DNA of 64,000 bases, taken from Rana temporaria. Taxonomy: Eukaryota; Chordata; Amphibia; Anura; Ranidae. The position numbers and the translations under genes were made by a program. How positions within the stretch are numbered: position 1 is the first letter of the stretch; each line of letters begins with the position of its first letter. Location: the NCBI RefSeq assembly GCF_905171775.1, contig NC_053492.1, positions 56,726,004 through 56,790,003 on the forward strand, read 5' to 3'. The notes beneath the pieces are model-generated. The model saw only the letters and a list, made by a program, of their open reading frames with translations. It had not been told where the DNA came from and did not search any database. Of the stretch, positions 52,991-64,000 are shown piece after piece.

Positions 52991-53256
52991 GTGAGCGCAT
53001 GTCTCCTGCTGGATCCTTCTTTCTTTGGCTTATGTGTATAGTATGTGTGCTATGTGTCTCTTACATGGAACATTTTTCTCTAATGACCATTCAAACACAA
53101 ACACTGAGCAGCAGATGACTTGACTTGCAAGGGATTCTACATGGAAATGTTGCATTAGTTCCTCTGAGTGAGGATGGTCAGCTGGTTGGTCATCAGCTTG
53201 TTAATGTGAAATTTTAGGGATTTTTTTTTGGAAACTGAATTGAAATAAGTTACTTT

Positions 53257-53805
53257 TTAAAGTGGATGTAAACCCTCTCTCATCCTTTTTAAACTACTGC
53301 CATAGTGCTGATCTATAAGGATATAGATGCCTCCTACATGTCTGTTATAAGAACTGAAAACTGCAGATTCTGTGGGTGGGTCTTTTTGTCTGGAGCTCGG
53401 TGGGTGGAGTCGTGATGTCAGTAGACTCCCCGCCCTCCTCTACGCTCCCCTTGTCAACATGCATTTTTTCCTGTGTATTCCTTACACTAAATTCTGCTAT
53501 GATCACTAACATCCAGTCAAAATCCAGAAACCACATGACTTCAGAAAAGGAGTGGGGGTGGGAATTAAAAAATAATGCCTGTCTCAGGCTAATGCATGAG
53601 ATATGTAAATAACCTGTCACTCACAGCAAGGGGGCGGAACGGACTAAGGTTTTTCTCTGTAAGTCCGTTTTAGTTCACTGAACAATAAGAGGATTGCTCA
53701 GAGCTGGATTAACTCTGTGTGGCAAGACTGGGCACAGATGATAGGAAATCTTATACTGTACATTGTGACATAAAAAAAAAAAAATTGGGTTTACATCCAC
53801 TTTAA
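53257..53805. mobile_element. TTAA-bounded MITE, TTAAAGTGGATGTAAACCC family, copy 1
   Basis: TTAAAGTGGATGTAAACCC on the left pairs with GGGTTTACATCCACTTTAA on the right. Shared internal phrases with copy 2 include AGTGCTGATCTATAAGGATA and CAGAGCTGGATTAACTC. Confidence 0.85.
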
Positions 53806-54071
53806 TGATTAGTATCCTATGTCTACTGTAGATGGCTGCTGTTTCCAGTAAAAATGACAGGTTCATTTATGCTGGATAATACACGCATTGCTCCTCTTCT
53901 GGCTGTGTAACTGACATTTCCTGCTACAGTACAGTGAAGAATCTCCTCCTCCTCCCTTTGTCCATTTACAGAATGCCTTGTATCTGGAATGGAGGTAGCT
54001 GTAAACTGTGAGTTGTGGTGTCGGGAAGAGTGATGTGTGTGGTATCCAGCATAAATGAAATCGTCATTTCT

Positions 54072-54833
54072 TAACCACTTGCCGACCACCGCGCACACAC
54101 ACATACGCCAGCAGAATGACTCGTCCAGGCAAATGGGCGTACCTGTACGTCCCTTTGAATTTGTCTCGGGTGTGCGCCCGCTGCGGGAGCCTATCTGCGG
54201 TCCCTGTGTGTTCAATGGCGATCGTGAGACGGGGAGATGCCTATGTAAACAAGGCATTTCCCTGTTCTGCCTAGCAACATGACAGTGATCTACTGCTCCC
54301 TGTCATCGGAAGCGGTAATCTCTGTCATGTCAGTGGTAGCCTGCCCCCCACCCACAGTTAGAATCACTCCCTAGGACACACTTAACCCCTTGATCGCCCT
54401 CTAGTGTTCAACCCCTTCACTGCCAGTGTCATTTACACAGTAATCAGTGGCTATTTATAGCACTGATCGCTTTATAAATGACAATGGTTCCAAAATAGTG
54501 TCTGATGTGTCCGCCATAATGTCACAGTCCCAATAAAAATCGCAGATCGCTGCCATTACTAGTAAAAAAAAAAATCATAAATCCTATCCCCTATTTTGTA
54601 GATGCTATAACTTTTGCACAAACCAATCAATATACGCTTATTGCGTTTTTTTTTTTGTTTTGTTTGTTTTTTTAACCAAAAATATGTAGAATACAAACCA
54701 AGAGAAAAAGTTTTAGATATATTTTTGGGGGATATTTATTAAAGTAAAAAATATTGCTTTTTTTTTTTTCAAAATTGTCGCTCTTTTTTTGTTTATAGCG
54801 CAAAAACTAAAAACCGCAGAGATGTGCAATGGT
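54072..54833 (-). repeat. Family R repeat, minus-strand copy
   Basis: The left edge TTAACCACTTGCCGACC lies at 54072. The interior runs in reverse, with CAGTAATCAGTGGCTATTTA, AAACCAATCAATATACGCTT and TTTATAGCGCAAAAACTAAA. The other end is replaced at 54834 by a family D fragment. Confidence 0.6.
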
Positions 54834-54950
54834 GAAATGGTTTTGCACAGAGCAGCCCCAATCCTCCTCTTCTGGGGTTCCCAGCTGGTTCTCTGGGCTC
54901 TTTCTCTTCTCTGTGTGCCACCGTAGGAGGCTGCTTCCCATGGTGGCTTG
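54834..54950. repeat. Family D MITE fragment
   Basis: GAAATGGTTTTGCACAGAGC followed by AGCCCCAATCCTCCTCTTCT matches the left third of the family D element at 11801. Confidence 0.5.
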
Positions 54951-55600
54951 GTCCTTGGTCTCCCCCCAACACTTCAGGGTGCAGTACAACAGGTGACCTT
55001 GTTGCTAGGTGGAATCCTTGGGTTCTGTTTTCCTTGTGCCCCCCCCCCCTTTGTGTGAGGCCTTCAAGTGTTGTTCTTGAGAGCATGTCATGGGGCGCAA
55101 TTTGACTTTATTTTTTCTACTCTCGTGTGAAGATGTATGCCCCCAATGTTACCCCAACATTTCATATTACTGATGTGTCTGTTGAATCATGTACTTGTGT
55201 TAAAAAGTATCCGGTTCTCTTTGTATTGCTTTCTTTGTGTGAAATCCCTGGTGTACCTGCCAGTCCCTCTGCTTTCTTAAGTCAAACTGACCACACTAAG
55301 CATGAGCGCACATCCATTGGTTGGCACGATGATCAGACATGATTGCACACACTTGGCTAGATTAGGGATATATACTGTAACAGCAAATGCCTTTATTGGG
55401 TTATTAATCTTTTTTTTTTTTTTTTTTTTATCAATGAGAAATTGATAAGGAATTTTGTGATATAAATTTTAAGTGTTTTTTATCTTTAACATATTAAATC
55501 CTGAAGCCGTTAAAGAGATCCTAACGGGTTAATTTTGTAGACTAGTGTCCCGTACTCGGTGCATTCTGGTGCAGGAAAAGCTATTTAGTGTGTTCTCTGC
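54951..55600. other. CDC5L: Intron 14 segment without recognised features
   Basis: No shared family or coding similarity was found. A T-rich run lies at about 55412-55430. Confidence 0.4.
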
Positions 55601-55625
55601 TTAAAGCGGGGGTTCTCCCTAAAAT
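55601..55625 (+). repeat. Solo left end of a family A MITE
   Basis: TTAAAGCGGGGGTTCTCCC is a left terminus of family A with no matching right end. The full copy at 55780 follows 155 bp later. Confidence 0.6.
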
Positions 55626-55779
55626 TTTTTGGGAGAGATTCTTCATTATGGTTCCAGGGCTGTGAATTACATTGCAGTCTACTCCACTGTTGGTGATCTC
55701 TCTACCCTGAAATCGGCAAGAGCCAGTTGAGGAAATTCATAAAAGGTCTAGATCGGGACTAAAATCGTGTTAAACTACA

Positions 55780-56264
55780 TTAAAGCGGGAGTTCACCCGA
55801 ATTTCTTTTTTTAACATTACATTGAGGCTCATTTTGGGAAGCAGAATCGGGTGTGTTTTTTAAAATCGAAACCGTACTTACCGTTTTAGAGAGATCTTCT
55901 CTGCCGCTTCCGGGTATGGTCTTCGGGACTGGGTGTTCCTATTTGATTGACAGGCTTCCGACGGTCGCATACATCGCGTCACGAGTAGCCGAAAGAAGCC
56001 GTACGTCGGTGCGGCTTTAATACGGCGCCTGCGCACCGACGTTCAGCTACTTTCGGAAAATCGTGACGCGCTGTATGCGACCGTCGGAAGCCTGTCAATC
56101 AAATAGGAACGCCCAGTCCCGCAGCCCATACCCGGAAGCGGCGGAGAAGATCGCTCTCTAAAACGGTAAGTACTGCTTCGATTTAAAAAAAAAAAACCCG
56201 ATTCTGCTTCCCAAAATGAGCATCAATCTAATGTTAAAAGTTTTTGGGGGAACCTCCACTTTAA
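55780..56264. mobile_element. Family A foldback MITE, copy 5
   Basis: TTAAAGCGGGAGTTCACCC on the left pairs with GGGGGAACCTCCACTTTAA on the right. Arms include CGCTTCCGGGTATGGTCTTC and its relative near 56130. The central turn GGCGCCTGCGCACCGAC matches copy 3. Confidence 0.85.
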
Positions 56265-56383
56265 TCTTAAAAAAAAACTGAGCGTGTGCAGTAGGGGTGC
56301 AACGGATTAAAAAACTCACGGTTCGGATCGTTCCTCGGATCAGAGTCTCGGATCATTTTTCGAATCACCACCATATATAGTCC

Positions 56384-57352
56384 CCGCTGTAATGTCCACG
56401 TCATCTCCCCCACTGTAATGTCCACGTCATCCCCCCTCCCGCTGTAATGTCCACGTCATCCCCCCTCCCGCTGTAATGTCCACGTCATCCCCCCTCCCGC
56501 TGTAATGTCCACGTCATCCCCCCTCCCGCTGTAATGTCCACGTCATCCCCCCCTCCCGCTGTAATGTCCACGTCATCCCCCCTCCCGCTGTAATGTCCAT
56601 GTCATCCCCCTCCCGCTGTAATGTCCACGTCATCCCCCCCTCCCGCTGTAATGTCCACGTCATCCCCCCTCCCGCTGTAATGTCCACGTCATCCCCCCTC
56701 CCGCTGTAATGTCCACGTCATCCCCCCTCCCGCTGTAATGTCCACGTCATCCCCCCCTCCCGCTGTAATGTCCACGTCATCCCCCCCTCCCGCTGTAATG
56801 TCCACGTCATCCCCCCTCCCGCTGTAATGTCCACGTCACCCCCCCTCCCGCTGTAATGTCCACGTCATCCCCCCCCCCCGCTGTAATGTCCACGTCATCC
56901 CCCCCTCCCGCTGTAATGTCCACGTCATCCCCCCCTCCCGCTGTAATGTCCACGTCATCCCCCCCTCCCGCTGTAATGTCCACGTCATCCCCCCCTCCCG
57001 CTGTAATGTCCACGTCATCCCCCCTCCCGCTGTAATGTCCACGTCATCCCCCCTCCCGCTGTAATGTCCACGTCATCCCCCCAACCCCCGCTGTAATGTC
57101 CACGTCATCCCCCCAACCCCCGCTGTAATGTCCACGTCATCCCCCCAACCCCCGCTGTAATGTCCACGTCATCCCCCCAACCCCCGCTGTAATGTCCACG
57201 TCATCCCCCCAACCCCCGCTGTAATGTCCACGTCATCCCCCCCCCCCCCCCCCCGCTGTAATGTCCACGTCATCCCCCCTCCCACTGTAATGTCCTCGTC
57301 AACTTCCCTCCCCGCTGTAATGTCCACCTGTAATGTCCACATCTCCCCCCTG
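56384..57352. repeat. 29-bp minisatellite, more than 30 units
   Basis: The unit CTGTAATGTCCACGTCATCC plus a C-rich tail (CCCCTCCCG) repeats at about 29 bp. From 57061 to 57240 a variant tail CCCCCAACCCCCG takes over. About 29 units keep an exact CCACGTCA. The minus strand carries a run of five or more G in every unit. Confidence 0.95.
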
Positions 57353-57917
57353 TCAGCGAGCCGCTCTGGGGAGCTCACCTAGGCCGCCGGGTGTACCAAT
57401 GGCTGAAGCTGCGGCCTTTCCTATGGCCGCGGATCGCGTGGTGTGTAAACCAGAACGCAGCAACCCATTTGGATCAATAATGATCTATTGCACCCCTAAT
57501 GTGCAGAGTGCCTCCAATGCTCTGTGTCAGGCGATGGATTGGGGACAGTGGAAAAAGGGGAGGATCAGAAGACAGGATCATACAACCTTTTTACACAATG
57601 CAGAGGATTAACCCCTTAGGTTAGTGAGTGTAACCAGCATGCTTTATTGCATGTACAGACTGATTTTACTGTTGTAGGTTTAGAAACGCTTTAAAAAAAA
57701 TGCAGCATGTCTGCATTTTTCCTCAGCACACTGGATGGCAATGAACTGTGCTTCTTTGAAGTGTTGCTATGTGGCATGTCAAATAAAAAAAAATAAAAAA
57801 TTATGAAATATGCTAGAACGCACAGCACAGTGCTTCCTACCAGAGCAGACACTGACACTAGCCCCCACGGTAGTAATTTTCCCTTTGAGATTAATAAAGT
57901 ATTCTGAATCTAGTGTT

Positions 57918-58211
57918 GGACCCCTTTCACACTCAGCCACAGCCGTGTTAGTGGTAAAGCGCTGCTAGTTTTAGCAGCGTTTTGCGATCGCTAGCGAGAC
58001 GCTTTTTACCCCCACTAGCGTGGGGTTTATGAGCAGTGTATACAGCACTCCTAAACCACCCCAAAAATGCTGCTTGCAGGACTTTTTCTAATGTCCTGCA
58101 AGCGCACTTCCCTGGTGTGAAAACACTTGGGCTTTCACACTGGGGTGGCATGGGAGGTGTTTTTCAGGCGCTATTTCTAACGCAAAAACGCCTTCCGTGT
58201 GAAAGGTGGTC
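57918..58211. repeat. Foldback MITE with CCCCTTTCACAC ends
   Basis: ACCCCTTTCACACTCAGCC and CCGTGTGAAAGGTGG are the inverted edges. Inside, GCTTGCAGGACTTTTT and CTAATGTCCTGCAAGC pair. It is related to 31285-31635. Confidence 0.6.
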
Positions 58212-59555
58212 TAAGAGTGAGCCGTCTGCACATATACATATCTTTTACCAGCAGATGGCAGTAGTGTCATTTCAAACTTCTAGCGTATTTAGACTTGGCT
58301 GCTGGTTGGCTTTTTGCTTCCCGTGTTCGGAGATACAGTTGAAGACGAATGACCATCTATCCATGTTACATTATCATTAATCAGCATTATTTTGCAGCAC
58401 CACTAAAAGGCTATTTTCCTTCTGATCAGGAACTATAGAGAGGATATTACTTTCTGGAGTTTGTACAGCTACACATCTGGTAATCCGGATATGCTTTACA
58501 CAGTAGAGCTAAGAATACAGATTCCCATTGTAAAATGCTAAGCAAGTGTTGCCTATGGGGATGTTGGATGTATACAGAGAGAGGGTGACCTCAGGTTCTC
58601 GGGTGGGTGGTAGGGAGTTGCTGACTTGGAAACATTTTTTGATTGTCCCTTTGTGTGGGACACATTACATGGACTGTCATGGAGTACAACTGTGAACGCC
58701 GGCATTGGAGGATCAGATCCTAGAGTGCCGAATGATACAATATTGTATCTGCAATGCGTTCTATTCGCACCTATCTAGTATTTACATTGGGAAAAGGTTG
58801 GGGGGGAGGGGGGGTTGACAGCGAAGAGTTTAGGTAGTGGTCGTTTTTTTTTTTTACAGGGCAGAGCTGTGAATTGGCAGTCACAAATGGCAGTAAAGGG
58901 ATGTCACATAACCATTAAAAACAACTGATGTGTTCTGACAACTGGCTTTGCCCGGATCCCTCTTTAAATCATATATAAGAGTGTATCATGTGAATGATGG
59001 TTAAGCAGGCAAATAAAATGTCAAGGTCCTACTGAATGGCAGAGACTTGCCTGCTTGCCTGCTCTGGTTCTCATCACTGTATTCTGGGTATGAGCCCGTA
59101 TTATTAATCACCCCAGAGACTGGATCATATCGATTGACTGACTTGTGTCTGGAGACTGAAGTCGCTGGCACTGTGCACGATTATTAATCCGGCTGCATGA
59201 AGCCTCGTAGCTGGCACCCCCTCACCGATGTGCACAGTGCAGTCATCTGCTCTTGCAGGAATGTCGGGACCAATCAGCTGTTATGCTGCAGAGATTTTCT
59301 CTTGTGCGCTGGCTGTGAACTGCTGAGGATTCTTCCTTTTAGTAATGCTGGAATTGTGGGTGCGTATGTCCTGGCATCGGTCAGTCTTTAAAGCCCCAAC
59401 ACCACCCAAAACTGGCATTTCAGTCTGGCATGGTTGCTGGCAAGGTGAGTCGCATGTTAGATTCTTATATCTTTAAGGAACTTTATAGCTGCTCTATCAA
59501 AGGTCCAACTAGGACTTCACATTCCTGAATTCTCCAAAAGGTAGACGCCAATATG
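58212..59555. other. CDC5L: Intron 14 segment without recognised genes
   Basis: A CTCF-like CCAGCAGATGGCAGT lies at 58248-58262. The rest shows no repeat family or coding similarity. Frames at 59197-59391 look like chance. Confidence 0.4.
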
Positions 59556-59811
59556 TAAGGTTAGGGTCACGCCTGTGTGTCTGCATTGTCGTGTGATTTT
59601 CATGGGTTCCTTATGGGTTCTTCATGTGCTCCTATTGAAGACTACGGGGCCCAAAACCCACCAAATAAAGCACCTGGATATTGTTCCAAGCCGCACAGTA
59701 GCATGTTGCATAGATGTGAATGGGCCACATACACAACAAAAGTAATCTCAATGTTGTCTATTGTGCGACGGACAGCACAACAAATCGCACAGGTGTGAAC
59801 CAAGGACTAAT
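59556..59811. repeat. Diverged foldback repeat of the 'TTCACAC' group
   Basis: AAGGTTAGGGTCACGCCTGT on the left loosely pairs with CACAGGTGTGAACCAAGGAC on the right. Decayed relative of the elements at 8006 and 48150. Confidence 0.45.
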
Positions 59812-60146
59812 GCTTCATCATACCCTTTTACTAAGGCTTGTGGGTGGTAGCTGAGATTTAAATAATCACAATGGTGTTTCAGTAATTTATATTAGACCTT
59901 TCAGTACCTTGGTGTCACTAAACCCACATCATAAAAAGCTATAAATAAATGGTGTGTTATATGCTGTTCATACACTTTTTTTTTTTTTTTTTTTAACTAC
60001 CTAATCCTGCTGTTCTCTATCTCCACCTTTATTTCATGTCCCCAATCAAGCTAGGGATTTTGCAGCTGTGGTGGCAACTCTGCACATGCTCAGTTTTCTG
60101 TGAGGTTTCTATGCTGAGCATTTCCTCCCTATCACATCTGAACAGC

Positions 60147-60246
60147 CCACCCCCTCCCTCCCTCCTCCATTCCTCCCTTCCTCCTCCCTTCCTCCTCCAT
60201 CCCTCCTCCATCCATCCCTCTCTCCTCCATCCATCCTCATCCTCAT
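60147..60246 (+). repeat. Polypyrimidine (CCTCCATC/CCTCCCTT) tract
   Basis: About 100 bp consist almost purely of C and T with scattered A, as CCTCCATCC and CCTCCCTTCC units. It directly precedes a family R copy. Confidence 0.8.
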
Positions 60247-60937
60247 CTTTTACGATACGGAACTGCGTCGCTTTAACTGACATTTCAGCAGCAGTGCGAC
60301 ATTGTATCCAAACAAAATTCATGTGTGCTTTTCACACAAATAGAGCTTTCTTTTGGTGGTACTTGATCACCATTTTTTGCGCTATAAACAAAACGACAAT
60401 TTTGAAGATTTTTTTTTTTTTTTTTACTTGTTGCTATAGTACATATCCCCAAAAAAAAAAATGTATTCACCAGTTTAGGCCAATATGTATTTTGCTACAT
60501 TTTTTTGGTAAACAAAATCGCAATAAGTGTTGATTAGTTTGCGCAAAATGTATGGACTTTTATTTATTTTATTGTTTTTACTGGTAATGGCGTCGATCTG
60601 CAATTTTTTGCGGAACTGCCACATTGCGGCATACAAATCTGACCCCAGTGACATTATTACTGTGATCAGTGCTGAAAAAATGCACTGATTAACATATAAA
60701 TGACACTGGCATGGAAGGGGTTAACACTAGGTTGCGATCAAGGTAACTGTGTTCCCTGGGTGTGTGGGGGATGGGCTTCCTGATCACTAAAAACGGCAGA
60801 TCTGAATGTTGTCCCCTGTCAGAACAGGGAACCGCCTTGTTTACCTGTGGGAGAGCTCCGCTGTACAGGTACGTTTGTTTGCTCAGCCGGGCTGCCCTGC
60901 CGTAGTATATGTGCTGTGGGTGGTCCGAAAGTAGTTA
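60247..60937 (+). repeat. Family R repeat, plus-strand copy
   Basis: It contains TTTAACTGACATTTCAGCAG, ACAAATAGAGCTTTCTTTTG, GCGCTATAAACAAAACGAC and GCATGGAAGGGGTTAACACT, and ends GAAAGTAGTTAA. Several internal deletions. Confidence 0.6.
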
Positions 60938-62171
60938 AAAAAAAAAATTGGGGCCCCTGGCATTGCATACTACTACATTATGACAGACTTGCCTAAAAAT
61001 AAAGCCCTTTAGCGCCGCACTGTAACAGGTCCCAGTGTTTCCATCTTCACATGGTCTTCGACTATATGAATGGCCAAAATGCAATGCCCTCTTTGGGGGT
61101 GTATAGTTCAGGTTGGGCTCCAATTGGTTTTTGTTTGACCTCCTGTTTACCTGGTTGGCTATTGTGTTTTAGCCTTGGGATTCTCTTGTTGCCCCCCCTA
61201 TAGATTTGGCACTGCTTGGGGATGTCCCTATGGTTCTGAATATGGAGAGTTGTGCCCATCGATGAACGAAAGCGAAAATAGGGCTTTTTGTTCTTACCGT
61301 AAAATTAATTTCTCAGAGTTCATTCAGGGACATAGCACCCACCTCTCTATGGAGTTTTTATTACTTCTGACATTGCTTGTTGCTAAACCGAAGGCCTAGT
61401 GTCCTACTCCTGTAGGGGGGCGCTATGACTCTGTGGTTTTGAATATGGGGTGCTGTCCATCAATAAACAAAAGAGAAATTGATTTTTACAGTAAGTACAA
61501 AAAATCCTATTTTTTGGTGAGATACTCCCAAAGGAAAATCGCATCTAAAGGCATGTAGACCCGGCCACTTTCCTCATTAGAACCCTTCAAGTGCAGCAGC
61601 TGATTGATAATTTTAAAGTCACTCCAATTTACATTCACTTTGCACACACACAGACACAAATGGCTATTTCTTCAAAATAACAAAAGGTGCAGAAAATGTG
61701 CATTTATTTTTCCCCTAAGGAACCTGGATAGCATTGTACCTGTGATTAGGGGTGCAGTCGGGCTTCTGTAGGCGAGCTTTGCTGCTTTTTGCCTGTACCT
61801 TATGGGCTGTCTGCGTTTGTGAATGAACTATGAGAGCGCTGATCAGTGCCCTCACAGTTCATTCAAAAGCTACAAACCGTCCACCATGGTGGCTGATGGT
61901 ACTGTGATGGTATATCAGTCATGTACAGTGGAGCCCAGGTGTCAAACCTCTAGCCTGTGGCACCCAATAGTATAGCAACCTTCCTATTTCTTAGCGATCA
62001 CACTACTTCCCTGACAATGCCTTCACCTGCTTTTCTCATCAGGATGGAGTCCTGTTTGTTCAGAAATCTTCCAGGATCAGTATCTATTTCCTGTACTGAT
62101 ATTCTGGTCTAGAGATAGCAGACATGTAAATCCAGATCCCTGTGCAGTACTTGGCTGCATACACAGATGTC
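60938..62171. other. CDC5L: Intron 14 segment with diffuse repeats
   Basis: At 61290-61500 are CTTACCGTAAAATTAATTTC, TCATTCAGGGACATAGCACC and GGGGGGCGCTATGACTCTG, phrases I associate with dispersed amphibian repeats. No coding similarity. Confidence 0.35.
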
Positions 62172-62714
62172 TTAAAGTGGATGTAAACCCACTCTCATCC
62201 TTTCTAAACTACTGCCATAGTGCTGATCTATAAGGATATAGATGCCTCCTGCATGTATCCTTACCTGTCAAATGTTTCCCCTCTGTCTGTTATAAGAACT
62301 GAAAAACTGCAGATTCTGTGGGTGGATCTGTTGTCTGGAGCTCGGTGGGTGGAGTCATGTCAGTAGACTCCCCGCCCTCCTATACACTCACTAAATTCTG
62401 CTATGATCACTAACATCCAGTCAAAATCCAGAAAAGTAACCACATGACTTCAGAAAAGGAGTGGAGGTGGGAATTAAAAAATAATGCCTGTCTCAGGCTA
62501 GTGCATGAGATACGTAAATAACCTGTCACTCACAGCAAGGGGGAAGAACAGTCAAAACATTTCTCCTGTTTGTCCGTTTATTTCACTGAAAAATTAGAGG
62601 ATTGCTCAGAGCTGGATTAACTCTTTGTGGCAAGACTGGGCACAGATGATAGGAAATCTTTTACTCTACATTGTGACAGCAAAAAAAAAAAATTCAGCTT
62701 TACATCGACTTTAA
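62172..62714. mobile_element. TTAA-bounded MITE, TTAAAGTGGATGTAAACCC family, copy 2
   Basis: TTAAAGTGGATGTAAACCC on the left, ATTCAGCTTTACATCGACTTTAA in outline on the right. It is strongly similar to 53257-53805 over its length, with small indels. Confidence 0.85.
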
Positions 62715-63604
62715 CGCAGATCAACCACTGCAGCAGCCTCCCACCTTATAACTTGTTAAAATGTTAGTCTAATCACTATGGAAGTAAAGACCTAGGAAAT
62801 GCTTCCTTCTGCCTGCAGCAAACTGATGACACGATCTCCGCCTAGGTAAAGCCACTTGCATGGAGCTCATGAACTGCTTTTTGAATGTTAAAAAGCAAAA
62901 CTTTATTGAGAAATGATACCTATCAGGTGTGTATTTATTCAGTTTTGTAAAGTTGCTGAAAGGTGAACTTTCAGTACCATGTTACAGTTTTTTCTTTGCT
63001 CAGCATGTCAGTGAAAATTTGGCGCATGCCGTCCATTGTTTCTGCTCTAGTCTGGGCAGGTGAACAGAAGCAGCAATCCATCCGCATGAATATACAACCA
63101 CAGCTGTGTCTCTAATACCCCGTTTTATGTGCAGCCCATGCCTATTTCTGGCTGGTGAGACCTAAGACTCCAGGACCAGCAGCCAGTTCTGACACAATGG
63201 CTTTCCAGGCTGATCTATGGAAGCATCTGGAAGGTATTGGAGTCCGGGTGTGTTCCTGCATCTGGCAAGGGTTTGACTGTTAGCAATTTATGAGAAGAGA
63301 AGCCTGGCACAGAACCGCGTGCCTTTCACGTGTATGAAGACAAAGGACGCTTATCTGCCTCCTCACTCCTGCCTAGGGAGGTCTTCCACTAAACAGGGTC
63401 CTCGTGTCTCCTGGAAATATCATGAGAAGCAATAAATGTTCTTTCTGGGTGATAGTTTTAAATGGGATTTACACTTAAAATGGACAACCATTTTAGTTTG
63501 ACACTTGTGCACAGCAAAGGTCCATATGTTGAAATGTACTGTGTACTTTCAGCAGCAAGTGATTCAAAAGGCAACACTCCGTCTGCATTAAGGCAGGCCA
63601 TACA
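62715..63604. other. CDC5L: Intron 14 segment without recognised features
   Basis: No repeat family, splice-flanked conserved frame or CDC5L exon 15 sequence was found here. Confidence 0.4.
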
Positions 63605-64000
63605 TTACCCACTTGCCGATCACCCTATAGCAGCTTTGCTGCGCAGGATCATGTGTGTGTGTGTATATATGCGTGATCCTGCGCTTCTGGGTATCGGGCA
63701 CCAGTGGCTCGCTCCTGCTCTGATTCTACACAGCTTGAGCTGATCAGCGGGTCCCACGGCCCCAAAGTCTGCCGACACTTGCTGATTGTTCGGTACACAG
63801 GCAGACTGGCGATCTGCCTATGTAAACGAGGCAGATCGCCGTTCTGTCAGTAAGGAAGACATGGATCCTGTGTTCCTGCAAAGCAGGAACAAAAAACGTA
63901 TGCCTTCCCCTAGTAAAAGCACCTCCCACACTACAGTAAAACACCAGCTAGACACACAGTTAACCCTTTGGTGATAACCCCTTTTCAGTCAGTGTCATTA
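63605..64000 (-). repeat. Family R-like repeat running off the window
   Basis: TTACCCACTTGCCGATCACC resembles the TTAACCACTTGCCGACC edge at 54072. GCCGTTCTGTCAG and GTAACCCTTTGG-type phrases follow, ending with TTTTCAGTCAGTGTCATTA at the window edge. Confidence 0.5.

Larger units (their letters stand above)
50546..52609. mobile_element. hAT element with AGAGCTGCACGATT ends, about 2.06 kb
   Basis: TAGAGCTGCACGATT and AATCGTGCAGCTCTA are perfect terminal inverted repeats. The flanking 8-mers are CGATATAA (50538-50545) and CTATATAA (52610-52617), one mismatch. No transposase frame survives. The interior includes a repeat block (51040-51550) shared with the hAT at 27089, inverted partial copies of it at 50720-50880, and a MITE fragment at 52033-52416. 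Confidence 0.8.

Noticed and set aside
56807..57378. Repetitive peptides such as DITAGGGDDV on the minus strand
   Set aside because: They are translations of the 29-bp minisatellite. The unit length is not a multiple of three, so the frame drifts and no protein is implied.
60036..60533. 165-codon plus-strand frame
   Set aside because: Its first half is a CCTCC polypyrimidine tract and its second half a family R repeat copy.

Overview
The window is vertebrate nuclear DNA. It carries one recognisable protein-coding gene on the plus strand, CDC5L (cell division cycle 5-like), the Myb-domain core subunit of the Prp19/NineTeen spliceosome complex. Fourteen coding exons were placed by hand from position 502 (start codon) to 52990. 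They give 700 codons in one uninterrupted frame with GT-AG introns throughout. They match known vertebrate CDC5L, about 802 residues in human, from residue 1 to the start of the C-terminal coiled-coil region. The last roughly 100 codons, stop codon and 3' UTR were not found and should lie beyond position 64000. No other cellular gene, tRNA, rRNA or CRISPR-like feature was seen.

The protein is close to mammalian CDC5L, but the introns are packed with young foldback MITEs (small non-autonomous DNA transposons), hAT, Tc1/mariner and PIF/Harbinger-type elements. Several high-copy families have a style I associate with true frogs (Ranidae). An anuran, probably ranid, origin is therefore likely, but this is inference and not proof.

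Layout: 1-501 is the upstream/promoter region, with three CTCF-like sites and an E-box. Exon 1 (502-546) is followed by intron 1 (to 5265), filled by a three-level nested repeat. Exons 2-3 encode the two Myb repeats. Intron 3 (5815-11422) holds MITEs and a possible DIRS-like retroelement remnant. Intron 4 (11551-20380) holds a four-level transposon nest built on two different Tc1 elements. Exons 5-6 are separated by an intron of only 95 bp. Intron 6 (20795-29644) holds two hAT elements stacked at one target site, minisatellites and a 141-bp hairpin. Introns 7-13 hold foldback MITEs, two further Tc1 lineages and a 2-kb hAT. Intron 14 (52991 to the end) holds a roughly 1-kb minisatellite of 29-bp units and more MITEs.

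The exons form a single transcription unit. The main novelty lies in the transposon biology: families bounded by TTAA that abut by sharing one TTAA, same-site hAT stacking, deep nesting, and several large inverted repeats in transcribed introns.
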